Shown here: piece by piece, positions 1 through 10,290 of the stretch | How positions within the stretch are numbered: position 1 is the first letter of the stretch | How the letters are laid out: each line of letters starts with the position of its first letter | Origin: Symbiodinium microadriaticum | Lineage: Eukaryota; Sar; Dinophyceae; Suessiales; Symbiodiniaceae | Direction of reading: 5' to 3' | Length of the DNA: 64,000 nt | Assembly (NCBI GenBank): GCA_001939145.1 | Contig: LSRX01000079.1 | Span: forward strand, 232,991 to 296,990 | The notes under the pieces: model-generated | Database searches by the model: none | The model's input: the letters and a program-made list of their open reading frames with translations, nothing else | What the model was told of the DNA's origin: nothing | Program-made: the position numbers and the translations under genes

Positions 1-900
1 TGAGACATTCTGTCCCGCCGAGTTTGCTGTCGCAGTTCCTCGAGGAGGTGAGTTTTACCGAAGTCATCTACTTGAAGAACCCTCGAACGCAGGTGCGTCT
101 TCGATTTCTCGGCTCTAAAAACTGCAAAAATCGAACCAACTGCCGATATCTGCACCCCGATTTCCTGACAAATGGTTCCAAGGGGTTTGCACTTATCCGA
201 CGAGTTGCTGGCAGTTCATCATGGTGATCACGGCAGGGCCACCTTGTCGGGACTTCTCTAGAATCTAGAATGAATGACAACAGCCCCGCCGGGCACCGAC
301 GGAGATTGGAACATGTTGGGAATCGACCATTCCCTCCGACAAATAATGATTTCGCGGGACTCCCATCGAAACGGTCATCGAAAACGTCGTACCATCCAGC
401 CGTTCGGATCCCGCCATCATCGATGCTGCGGATGGAGCAGCGGTGCATCGAAAACGATTTTGGTGCACCTCCATCGACTGGGAGGACGTCGACCGTGGTT
501 GGAGCAGACTGGCAGCGATGGCAAAACCAAGATTCGTCGAGGTGAAGATTGGAGACGTAGCGGCCACAACGCGACGTGTATCATGCACGATCAGCCATTT
601 CACCATCCATACTGGCATGCCTCGAACACGACCACGACAGACCACTCAAAGTTTGGGGACATGGCCACGGAGGAGCCTATCGACAATTACCACTACCGAT
701 CCTCGACAAGCGCACGTACTCCTCCTGGCTCAGCGGTGTTCTGGCTTATGTGTTTGCCCTCCTAAGATTGAGCGGCATGTGCCCCCCCTACTATGCAGTC
801 AAACCCTAAACCCCTAAACCCTAAACCCAATCAAGCAACCTCTGCAGCCTTTTGATCAGGACAACAAGTATCATCTCTGTCCTTGATTCATAGCGTGTTC
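1..900. other. no convincing gene
   Basis: Frames of up to about 160 codons are open on both strands and overlap each other, with no family motif and no consistent splice pattern. A GTGAGT donor-like site follows a short open frame near base 48. I see nothing else except the telomere-like tract at the end. Confidence 0.4.
801..829. repeat. short telomere-like tract (CCCTAAA type)
   Basis: About four imperfect units of CCCTAAA/CCCCTAAA in a row. Similar short degenerate tracts recur through the window, in introns and between genes, and dominate after 61 kb. Confidence 0.7.
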
Positions 901-922
901 TGCAACTTTGTACGCAGAAGCC

Positions 923-2374
923 ATGGAGATCGGAGGGAAGTCGCTCGTGACAACTGTTGCTCCAGCCATAAGTGCTGTAAGTGCAGGCTACGTTGACCCG
1001 ACTACTCTGCCTGTTGCGATGCTGGTTTTGATGGTGTGGCTAATCATGATCTTTCACCTGTTCACGATGCGGCGCACCTTGAGCCGTGTTCTGTCTGTTT
1101 GTGGTTAGCCAACTGCAAACGCAGGTTGATGCTATGACAGCAGGGATGCAGGATGCCGTGGCCTACACCCAGTCACGACGTGATGCAGCACCGACAACTG
1201 AAGGGTCTTTGCCTGAGAACCTTGAGGATATTTTCCGGGCCATCAAGGACTTGTCTGCTATGCAGGCCCAGTTCTTTCTGTGCTGTGATGATATTCGAAG
1301 CGTATGCCTGACGTCGCAACACACATGTGACATGATGGGCAACAACTTCAAGATGCTGTAAAGTGTTCAGACAGAGCTGGAAGACTTGGTGCGTGCTCAC
1401 ATGGCCCTGTCGTCTGCAGTCAACCAAGTCCTGGATGGCGCGGCGGGCTCAGGAACGCAAAGGACTCTTGTGTCTGGTGGAGCCACGAGCTTTGTGGAAC
1501 AACTCAAAGAAGCTCTGAAGCCCTCTGCTAAACTTATGCGAGCACTCCGGGACACCTTGGACACATCCCTGGCAGGGATCACGAGGCAACTTGGAGACAT
1601 GGACCAGACCAACCCCAACCTCAAGCCCATCCAAGACAGCCTTGCCACACGGCAAGAAACAATGGTGACGGTGACCGACAAGAGCCTGGAGGAGACTCGT
1701 GTTCAGTTGGCCAAAGTGGAGCTGTGGTGTGAGAAGCTTGGGACGAGCTTGGGAGCCCACCAGGAACTAGTTGACTTGCTCAGCACGCTGAAGTTTATGG
1801 GGGACCGCAACAAGGAGCATCTGGAACGGGTAGAGGTGTTCGCAACAAGACCACCTCTATCACGGAGAAGCTGGCGGTGCTGAAAGGGCAAGCCAAGCAG
1901 CTGCACCAGACGAGCCATGGACTGCTCAAGGGCTGCACTGGGGAGTCCACCAGGCAAACAACGCAGACAGCACGTCCTCGACGATGGCTCAGTTGACAGC
2001 TGTCTTCAGTAAGCCGCCCCTGGACTCACCGGGTCTCGGCAGAGTGTTGGACAACGTTCTTTCGCTGGAGGAGCTTTTGAAGGAGCAGGAGACCCACTTT
2101 GCCCAGCTAACAGAGATGCTGGGAGGCTTGGATGACAAGCTGCACCAGGTGAAGGACAAGCTTCCGGACAAGCCTCCTTGCCGGGTGCCGCCACAGCGCA
2201 AGGGAGTAGGCCACCACCCCAATTGACCTTCAGAGTCGTATCCCGATGGTGAGGGCATCCACCCGTGGGCCCGCCGGGCATAGCCACAGTGCCTACAGTG
2301 ACGGGTCCAAGCAGGCTATCCGTGAGGAGGACGTTCGGGGCTACATTGGCCATTGGCTAAGGGATGATGAATAA
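923..2374 (+). pseudogene. broken membrane-anchored coiled-coil-like gene
   Basis: ATG at 923 opens a frame with a hydrophobic segment (VAMLVLMVWLIMIFHLF, about residues 33-49). Coding-like sequence then continues, rich in Leu, Glu, Lys and Gln, as expected for helical or coiled-coil protein: 1086-1883 in another frame with one in-frame TAA at 1359, a piece in the next frame (about 1838-1995), 1984-2226, and a C-terminal piece ending GYIGHWLRDDE at the TAA at 2372-2374. The changes of frame at about 1090, 1835, 1960 and 2220 are not explained by plausible introns, since the gaps are too short. I therefore read this as one decayed gene of about 450 codons, possibly a retroposed copy. The family is not recognised. 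Several indel errors in the assembly would give the same picture. Confidence 0.45.
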
Positions 2375-3660
2375 CTTTATGTGTTTAGCTTCATTGGTTT
2401 CTGCTAGCCGATGTGGATGAAACCTCCCACAAGCAACAGTTTGTGTCGGAGCATGCATGTACAGTTGCATGACACGAATCAACATTTGCATGACTGCTTT
2501 GCATGTACCTGCATGCATGATATGTATTCGCAGCATGATGCATGCCAATGCCATCCTCCTTTGTGTCTTCGTGTTTATTACAATCCCGATGTTTGTTTGT
2601 TCTGATTGAGATGGCATGTCGAATTCGTCCGTGTGTGCATGGTGCATGCTGATGACCCTCCATTGTGCAGTGTTGCTGTTGCGTACTGTTCTGGCTAGGT
2701 CCCGTACGTCAATTCTGAGTTGGAGGGCATGCCGAATTCCTCTGAGTTTTGTGCATGGGAATTTAACATTGCAGCATGATACATGTACTGTATGCTAGGT
2801 CTGCCCGACAGGCTCTCTGATGGCATTGTCTTAGTTCTTTACTTTCGGTTCGTGTTGTTCTCTGCTTGCCATCGGGCAGACGGTAATTGATCATACAAAC
2901 ACAGCCCGCTGAGCTGGTCTGACCCGCGGCTCTTTCTGGCTTCGATGTGCATGAGCAAGCCACCCCGATGAATGCGAAAGGAAGTCGGCTCCGAACACAT
3001 GATGTACATGCGCCTTCCCTGTCACTTTGCCTGATGAGACCCACAGAGCGCTGCAAAGCGCAGAGGAGGGCATAAAGGCGTCGGGGCATCGCTGTCTGTA
3101 AATGAGTTGCTGTCCAATGCAGTGTTAGAGAAGTACAGTCCCTTGGCCAGCTGCATGTGCTACGTCCATGTCAGTCAGTATCTGTCATGCGCGATGGAAC
3201 TGAGAACAGCACCTCAACACCAAAACCCAAAACATCAAGCCATCAAGCCCTTCTCCCAAAACCCCAAAGCTCGCAAAACAAATCCCGGGAAGCTCCCTGG
3301 ACCCAAACCCTTCATCCTGATATCCCTGTCACGCAAAGTCACAACTTGAATCACAAAGCATTTGACGACTTATGCATCCAGAGGGGGTTAGGGTCGGTGG
3401 TCTCAGAGTGTGGGGTTATGGTACTGCCGTGAATCGGCTCTGTCATGTAGGAGGGTTTGTGTGCTATGTCACTTGTTGACTGAGGTACAACCTTTGGCAT
3501 TAGGGGCTACGCCCTTCCACTTCGCTCATGGGTGATGCATGAACGGCCAGTTGTTGTGTCGTCGCGGCTACGTAAGGAGCGCAGCTGGCTCTTTTTCTCC
3601 GTATCACTGTACTGGGTTATATCGCCCTTCCCTAATAACCTGAACCCTCTCTCTCCGTGA
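2375..3660. other. no gene seen; GCATG-rich stretch
   Basis: No convincing coding frame. Between about 2445 and 2660 the words GCATG and ATGCATG are strongly over-represented, which makes many overlapping small palindromes. Around 3215-3310 there is an AACCC-rich, degenerate telomere-like stretch. Confidence 0.5.
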
Positions 3661-3666
3661 GCAGCC

Positions 3667-4110
3667 ATGGCTGTACTCGCACGACACCGTGACCTCCCAG
3701 GTGTTCCACATCTGCGACCTTTCGCGCCCTTATGGGGGCTAGAAGTAAACGACCACCTGCATTGCATGCCGTGGCCTCTGGCGTGCCGGGTGGCACATGA
3801 ACTTCGACAGCTGGTTCGCGGCATGAAGGCGGCTTGGCAATGGTGGGTGGATCGTACGTCTGCACTCGCTCGCTATCTGGATGAACTGTTGGATGCCATG
3901 GAAGCGTATCCACCAGTGACTCAGCTGCAACTCCCCTGGACAGTGAGATGCAGCAGCGAGGACGCTGAGTACCTCTCCTTCTTCCTGCTTGAATGCTTCA
4001 TCAGGGTGGAGATGACAGCAAAGGCTATCACATGGCCTGTATGGCACCTTCATCTGCCGTGCTGGGAAGTGATAGTACAGCAAGCTCGGGCACCGGAGAT
4101 AGCAGGTTGA
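3667..4110 (+). CDS. hypothetical protein, 147 aa
   Basis: An ATG-initiated open frame of 147 codons. The product is rich in Trp, Leu and Ala and looks largely helical, with an amphipathic stretch around residues 75-90 (RYLDELLDAMEAYPP). No conserved domain, signal peptide or membrane segment is recognised. A 188-codon frame is open on the opposite strand over the same bases, so coding on the + strand is not certain; the + frame is preferred for its ATG and more protein-like composition. It lies between a GCATG-rich stretch and a tandem repeat, with no clear gene neighbour, and could be one exon of a larger gene. Confidence 0.3.
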   Translation: MAVLARHRDLPGVPHLRPFAPLWGLEVNDHLHCMPWPLACRVAHELRQLVRGMKAAWQWWVDRTSALARYLDELLDAMEAYPPVTQLQLPWTVRCSSEDAEYLSFFLLECFIRVEMTAKAITWPVWHLHLPCWEVIVQQARAPEIAG

Positions 4111-4329
4111 GAAAGGGAGATGACTGAGTGCCGCACTTCTGCACTTTGGGATTCCCTGGATGATTCGAACCACATGCATGTGCACTGAATCAAGTACATA
4201 GACTACCGTCGAGTTCCTTGGGCGCCTCGATGTCTGGACTCTTCTGCATGTACCTGCCTTCTGAGCACTTCTATATTTGCAAGTCAACACTACAACCGAC
4301 TGCATGAGTGAATTGGTGCTGGCAATAAA

Positions 4330-4700
4330 TTGGGAATTTGCAAGTATTCATGCATGTTGGTAAGATTGGTCACTCCCTGGCTGTTGGACTTTCGGGCGAC
4401 GATGGGATACAACAGTGCAAGGACCAATCTGCAAGATCTGAATTTGATTGTTGTGAACTGAATTCGGGTATTTGCGCAACTTGGGTCTTCGAGGCGACGA
4501 TGGGATGCAACAACGTATGGACCAATCTGCATGATCTGAACTTGATTGTTGTGAGCTGCATTCGGGTATTTGTGCAACTTGGGACAACCATATGCGTGGG
4601 CCAATCTGCAAGGCAGGCTTGAATATTGAATTTGATGACTGAGAACTGAATTTGAGTATGCGTGCAAGCTGAGGCAGCCATGCATGTGAATTGGCATGAA
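4330..4700. repeat. tandem repeat, about 100-bp unit, 3-4 copies
   Basis: Words such as CGACGATGGGAT, GACCAATCTGCA, TTGATTGTTGTGA and TTCGGGTATTTG recur at about 100-base spacing (for example 4397 and 4495), with decay toward the right end. The short frames open on both strands here are by-products of the repeat. Confidence 0.75.
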
Positions 4701-5328
4701 CGTGTTGCGAATTTGTTGCATGTGCTGGTTCGAAGATGAGGTGACTTTTCAATCAGCAGTGTGGCAACGGTATATGCTTGTACAGTGTAGTCATGTTCTG
4801 CTAGACCTGGAGTGTCTAGCAGAGTCCTGCTGGACCTTTTGAATGAATCATCTGCCGCCTGCCCGGTAGCTATAGTCGGAACTAAGCGGAGAATGGAGCA
4901 ATGCCTTCGTTGAAGTTAGGGCCTTGTGCAATGGGGGATTCCCGTGTTCGCTTGGTTGCTTCTTGTTACACTCTATGTGTTGGTATGTTTGCCAGTTGTT
5001 ATCCCACCATGGAGGGCTGTCTGTAGCTGTAACTCTACGTCAGACTTGGAGGAGAACGGGATAATGTTCCCGTTAGACAGAGAGCTTTGCACACTGGGGC
5101 CATACGGGTGGCTTATCAGTCTTATATACGTTACATGGTTCCGGTCGCACAGTCGGAGCTTGGCTTAGGGCTTTCGGGTTTCGGGTTTCAGAGTTAGGAC
5201 TCACGGGTTTCGTCAGTTCGGGTTGAGGGCTTCAGAGATTTAGGGTTAGGTGTGTCGGGCCACGGCCTGAACCCTAATGATCCGCTTTATATCACAACTT
5301 GGGGCTGTCTGATTGCTCTTTCGCTCAG
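4700..5328. other. no gene seen; telomere-like tract near 5160-5255
   Basis: No supported coding frame. At 5163-5255 a degenerate GGGTTTCGGGTTTCAG / TTTAGGGTTAGG stretch resembles diverged TTTAGGG repeats. It lies just before the acceptor-like TTTCGCTCAG at 5319-5328. Confidence 0.5.
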
Positions 5329-5996
5329 GGTGACTTCGACGGCGGACCTGACAACTTCAAGGGTGATCATGGTGATCCAGCTGCAAAAGGCAAGGGTCAG
5401 CGGAACATGGCGACTCTTGAGGCGCAGAGGTTGTGGAATAATGGTTTTTCCTTGCATTAAGCCATGACAAGCTGCGGAATAATAGGTTTAGGTAGTTTAG
5501 ATAGCGTTCACCTCAGCCCCTGGCAGGATGAGATCTTGGAAACCCAAAACACCCTAAATCGAAGTCTTGAAAATCTTTAAGTGAGAGGTGTGACCCTTGA
5601 TTAAGGGGGGGCTCCCCTTTCAGATCAGGATCGCCGCCAGAGTGAGGTGGCACAGGTCAAGGGTGAGACGGAACAGCTCAAGGGTGACCACGAGGAACAG
5701 GTGACCTCGCTGAAAGGCGAGCATGCAAAGGCCAGGTCGGTGGCCGAGGCAATCGCGATGAAGGAGCTGGACAGGGTGAAAAACGACGGTGAAAAAGCGC
5801 TGCAGGAGGTGAACAGAAGGAGAATAACAAATTAGAGGATGACTGCCGTTTTGAATTCAGACGGATCCGTCAGAAGCTGTGCGACACGGTGTCGGACCTC
5901 GAGGCCCACCGTCAGGCCGACAAGCACTAGCTTGGTGAATGACGGGCTCAAGTCGAGGGTCCGCGAGTTGGAGACGGAGAACAGTCGACTGGAGGT
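5329..5996 (+). pseudogene. coiled-coil gene fragment with one clear intron and two frameshifts
   Basis: Exon 5329-5443 starts after a pyrimidine-rich CAG acceptor and encodes a Gly/Asp/Lys-rich stretch ending in EAQRLWNN. A GT-AG intron (5444-5623) joins it in phase to 5624 onward, which encodes a strongly charged helical region (e.g. SEVAQVKGETEQLKGDHEEQ). Reading continues as coiled coil only if the frame shifts near 5817 (then ENNKLEDDCRFEFRRIRQKL) and again near 5930 (then SRVRELETENSRLE). The heptad-like Leu/Glu/Lys pattern persists across all three frames, so this is one coding region with two indels. It is either a pseudogene or carries assembly errors. The family is not recognised. 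The next exon-like piece lies inside the duplicated segment that follows. Confidence 0.5.
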
Positions 5997-5997
5997 G

Positions 5998-6410
5998 ATC
6001 GCCCTTACCTTTCCCTCTCAGGGTGAGGCAATTTTGCCGAAGGCAAAGTCACTGCCAGAAAGTGAGCTGAGTCGATGGGTGGGTGATTCCAACAAGGTGT
6101 GTTTGAACATGTGCCCATGTCTTGTCCTAAATATATGCTAGGTTTGGGGGGTTTAGGCTTTAAGGCTTTAAAGTTTAGGGCTTTGGGTTTGGCATCGCCC
6201 TTACCTTTCTCTCTCAGGGTGAGACATCTTTGCCGAAGGCGAAGGCACCCATTGACAGGTGATGGTCGTTTGCGCCAGGCTCTTGGGCCGACGAGGGGTG
6301 GGTGATTCCAAAATTAAAGGTGTGAAAGAACATGTGCCCATGTCTTGTCCTAAATATATGCTAGGTTTGGGCTTTAAGGCTTTAAAGTTTAGGGCTTTGA
6401 GTTTAAGGCT
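5998..6410 (+). repeat. tandem duplication of an exon-intron segment, about 200 bp x 2
   Basis: The sequence ATCGCCCTTACCTTTC at 5998 recurs at 6194, each time running through a CTCTCAG acceptor and an exon-like start (GGTGAG, then TTGCCGAAGGC). Further on, GGGTGGGTGATTCC (6077 and 6296) and a stretch ending in CCTAAATATATGCTAGGTTTG are repeated. Both copies end in a TTTAGGG-like, presumably intronic tract. The second copy has an in-frame TGA in the exon-like part, so this may be an abortive exon duplication. Confidence 0.65.
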
Positions 6411-6560
6411 TTGTCATCCTCTCTGCAGCCCAGGCAATCTTCGCTGCCGGCCGCCTTGCACGCTCAGGTCTGTGGTTGAGGATCTTGATTGTTCTTCATG
6501 GGCCGATGGTTCGATTTCTGCTCTTCTGATTGAGAGTGAGAGTGCAAGTTGTAGCTTTGG

Positions 6561-6600
6561 TAGCAGCAGCAGCAGCAGCAGCAACAACAACAGTAGCAGC
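6561..6600. repeat. CAG/CAA microsatellite
   Basis: A run of AGC/CAG units grading into CAACAACAACAG. On the + strand it would read as a serine/asparagine tract within a short open frame that ends at 6618. Confidence 0.8.
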
Positions 6601-6619
6601 GTTGCCAGTTGTGTGTGAT

Positions 6620-7360
6620 GGTACATGGCTGGGATCATTGCTTCTGCTTCTTGCTCTCAGGCCGGCAGAGTGACGATCGAGTGAAGGTGCCGCCGCTCCC
6701 GTTGCTTGCATTCTGCGGTTTGCGCAGTCACAGCTGCAGCTCTTGTCATGTGGCAGTCGCATCCCAGCAGTTGGATTGCCCGGTTCAGCAGTGTGATTCG
6801 ATTGCTGCAAACTTTGCCCAGACATGCCAGCATGCACAATGTTCACTTTCGCATGGGGCTCGCAGTCGAAGGGCACCAGCAATAATTGCACTTTCAGATT
6901 CTCCGCCAAGGACTGAGCTCAGCCAGGGCGCCATCCGCTTTCTAGACTGACCATCTGTGATTTAGGCTTCGGCTCCTCGTGTTGCATGAGCTGTCGTCCC
7001 TCAGGGGACAGCGTGGCGATCCGTCTCCTACCGCTCAACCAGGGCTGCGTGATAGATCAGCAAGCCCTTTGGCTCCGATAAAATTTCAATTGTGCGGGGC
7101 CCTTACGTTGCATGCACAACTTGAGAACTGTAGCTCAGGTGTTCTTTTTGTTACAGTCCTTGTGCCCACCAGCTGCGAGTGAAATCCACCGTCACTTGAG
7201 GGAAAAGATGAAGGCGGATTCCACCACGTGGGTCTTCAAGGAATTGAGCCTTAGTACCTGAGTGAGTACACTTGTACATTTTGGAATAGTAGTGTACACC
7301 CGTTTTACAACTGGAAGTTCACCTTTTGCCGCCTATGCCTGTGGCTGAGGAACCGACAAC
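6620..7360. other. no gene seen
   Basis: Short overlapping frames on both strands only, with no recognisable motif. The last 100 bases contain repeated GTAC words (GTACCTGAGTGAGTACACTTGTAC) but no feature I can name. Confidence 0.4.
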
Positions 7361-8683
7361 ATGAGCTCGGATGGCCCTTGTCACCAGACCGGTGAAGCGC
7401 GCGTGGAAGCCAAGCTGGTGATGGAAACACGGCTTCGGCTGACGGCGGACAGAAAGGTAAAGGTGATGGTGGCACGAGCTCCTTCTCTTTTTCTTTGTGC
7501 ATTCAGATCAGCTGTCACCAACCCAGGGACGAGATTCACGAGATCCTTTCGGATGTGGGGCCGGCGCCAGTCGCACAAACGGTTGCGAAGGCCCTTTTAA
7601 AGTTTGGAGAACCTGGAAGGGTGAAGCGACAGCTCTCCAGAATTTAGGTGGTGAGCCGTGTTTGCTTGCGCGCGTCTTCATCCTTGCATATGGCATATCT
7701 TTGCCCCGCCCAGGATCCAGGCCATCAGAGCCAAATGGAACGCTCCACAGCGAAGCCTCGACGCCTGGCTTATCAGCCGTGCAGAGGGTGAGGGTGCAGA
7801 GGAAAGCCGCAGTCCGTGGTATCACACGGGATGGCGCGTCTACCCGTAGTTGTCGTTTGTTCAGGATTCGTCCTAGACCACAATGTCACTAAGTTTATGT
7901 TATTTTTAATTGGTGACAGACACGCCACCCCGCTCCCCTAAAGGGTGATATTTTGCAGGGCTTAGGATGTCGGCGTGGCCCCGCTTTGGACTTGCTCGAA
8001 AAAATGGATTTCCTTCTTGCTATAAGTTGAATGAAAGACTAAGCCTGACTTTGACATTCAGAAGCGAGGGTCCTTGCTGAAGCCAGGGGCCAGCTAAAGC
8101 CTCCAGGTGACTTCCAATTCCAACTTTAGGGTGAGTTTTTTTGATCTTTGCAAGATTCTTGCAAGACCGAGGGGTGCTTTCGGAAAGCCGACTTTCAGCT
8201 TTAGGGTGAGTTCCGGCTTTAGGGTGAATTTCTTGATCCTTGCAAGATCTTGCAAGATACTTGCAAAACCGGGGGTGTGTGTTTTTGAAGCCACACGCTC
8301 CGGTGACCTCAAGAAGGGGATTGTTGCTGCGAGAGATTTGCATGCTGCACAGATTGCAACCATTTTGAGCCAATCATGCAATGTGATGCCTCGCAGGTGC
8401 TCTGGCAGCTGGAGCAAGGCCATGCCGCAAGGGAGGCAGTGTTTTCGACATATGCTCAAGCATTAAAGGGGTAAGATCATAGTAAGATCCACAGCGGTTG
8501 CTTGATTATCATTCTGGGAGAACAGCAAACTTTGCTCCTGGGCCTGGGCCGCCAAGTACACCTGCTTGCTAGGAGTGCGAAACCCAAGCTCCCCACCACT
8601 CCCTGTCGATGTGATGTGTGATTTGCAGTCGGGCTTTTCTGGATTCCTCCTTTCGCTGCCAGGATCCGGCCTCATCGACACAG
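7361..8683 (+). CDS. unrecognised multi-exon gene
   Basis: A hand-built model starting at ATG 7361. Exons 7361-7456, 7507-7620, 7721-7787 and 7959 onward are linked by GT-AG introns (7457-7506, 7621-7720, 7788-7958), and reading phase is preserved at every junction. The second exon reads PRDEIHEILSDVGPAPVAQT then AKALLKFGEPGR; the third reads AIRAKWNAPQRSLDAWLISR. Further exons with good signals are 8397-8470 (VLWQLEQGHAAREAVFSTYA; acceptor CCTCGCAG, donor GTAAGA) and 8629-8683, again in phase with each other. The join from the fourth exon to 8397 was not resolved. The product is soluble-looking and helical, with no family I recognise. Exon size (55-115 bases) and short introns match the other genes here. 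Exact ends are uncertain. Confidence 0.5.
8110..8275. repeat. short interspersed repeats within a likely intron
   Basis: The phrase CTTTAGGGTGAGTT occurs at about 8125 and 8199 with a related copy at 8218. The self-complementary word CTTGCAAG and its variants recur (for example TTGCAAGATCTTGCAAGAT), giving potential hairpins. The stretch sits between two exon-like pieces of the gene that starts at 7361. Confidence 0.5.
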
Positions 8684-8689
8684 GTTGCC

Positions 8690-9024
8690 GGGACCTTGGA
8701 TTTTACTCAATGCAGGGTGACTGCTTGGCACCCAGCGCCTGAGGTCTGGGGTGTAGTAGAGGATCTGGGTGTCAGTCACGCCAGGTGAGGTTCTTGGTGC
8801 TTGGTCGGTTGGATGTCTCAGAGCGAAGTCAATCTTTGGGGTTAAGGGTTTGGGGTTTACAAGATGGTCCACTGCGTAATTTTTTGGTGACCTTTCTATG
8901 GCGAAGTCAGCTGATACATCGTACCGTTCATATGTAGGTAAGTCTGTGCTTTAGCCCTTACACCGCGGTCCTCAATCCCCAACTCCCAAACCCTCATCCA
9001 CTCAGTAGCTTCATAACCTCCACG
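8690..9024. other. no further exon resolved
   Basis: Acceptor-like CAATGCAG (8715) and CACGCCAG (8784) are present, but I could not extend the upstream gene through them. A short AACCCC/TTTGGGG-type stretch lies at about 8838-8860. Confidence 0.35.
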
Positions 9025-9345
9025 TCGAGTACCTCAGCACTGTACTGAATCCCTTGGACCGAGTACTGTTTGCCAAAGTTAAAGTAGTGTTGGTAGGACG
9101 GCAAGATAGATTCGCCCTTGAGTTGTACTTTCCATGTCGAGTACCTTGCAGCCCAACACTGTACTGAATCTTTTGGATTAGTGAATGTTCTATACCAAAG
9201 TTTGCCGAAGTAGTGCGGGTAGGACGGCAAGATACACTTTCCGTTGAGTTGTAGCGGCTTAAACCTAAAACCCTGAACCACAAAACCCTAAACTCTAAAC
9301 TCTACACCGTAGACTCAGACCCTAAACTTAAACCCTATGCTCAGA
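9025..9345. repeat. two-unit tandem repeat followed by telomere-like tract
   Basis: A unit of about 112 bases with CGTCGAGTACCT, CACTGTACTGAATC, GCCGAAGTAGTG-like and GGTAGGACGGCAAGATA words occurs at about 9025-9136 and again at 9137-9255, at roughly 80 percent identity. It runs directly into a degenerate CCCTAAACTCTAAAC tract (9262-9345). Confidence 0.75.
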
Positions 9346-10290
9346 GTTTCAAAGACTACTGTGCATCCGCCTGACGTAAGCTTGTTGTTTGCTAGGGAAC
9401 CCTTAGTGATAAGTCTACAAATCACAGCTGGCTGACGTTTTCATGTCAGGAAAGTGCACCACAAAGAGGTTGTGTGTGGATTTGAGGGATTGCTAAACCA
9501 GATGCCCAATTCGGGTTGGGGCTTGCCGGGTGCTTGCAGACGTGAACCATTGCAGAGGAGGTCAGCTCATCGATTTCCCGCCATACTACTCCACTTCAAT
9601 CGGCCTGTCCTCCTCAGACAAGGGCTAGTTTAGAGATTGGGCCTGAAGCACGACGGTGCTTCGTAATTTAGAGTCGTTTCTAGAGGCCTTCGACTTCATG
9701 GGCTCAAAACTTAAGATTTAGAAGATGTGCAGACTCGTGCTAAAGGGCCTCCAGTTGATCAACAGCATCCCCAATCGGGGGCTGGGTCCAGGCACGCTTT
9801 AACTCCGTAGAAAAAATCTCTCCAGAACACTTTCGTGAGACAAAAACATCTGGCGTAAACAAAGGTCGCTGTCGCTGCGTGACCGAGAAGTGGAGGCCGG
9901 CTGGAAAACACGTGTTTCTGAGTTGTGTGTGGTCATCACTGCTGTTCTGAAGCAGTTTTCTTTGCCATCATGTCATGTGGCTCAGATTGCATTCCATCTG
10001 AGCTCTTGCGTGAGCCTTTCCATCAGTAATCGGTGATCGGTCATGTCGTCAGCTTAGAGGCTTACAGCGCGCTTTCCAGCACCGAGTGGAATACGTTCAG
10101 GGCCGGAGGCCTCGAATCGGTGACCTTCAGTTCCAGCCTGGAAGCTGCCCTCTCCGAGTTTGAGAAGAGCAAAGGCCGCGTGTTTCCTGGTTGCACTTTG
10201 CACACAAGCTATTGTAACAACAGCCATGCAGAGGCAGGAAAGCGACCACACACTGTCTTCGGCAAATCAAGCGGTGCGAGCTTCAACATA
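9345..10290. other. no gene seen
   Basis: Mostly short frames. A coding-like frame around 10033-10300 is open but has no recognisable motif and merges into the repeat array that follows. Confidence 0.35.

Noticed and set aside
3739..4305. 188-codon minus-strand frame
   Set aside because: It overlaps the ATG-started + frame at 3667-4110, is rich in Cys/His/Arg in a pattern typical of antisense readings, and has no motif.
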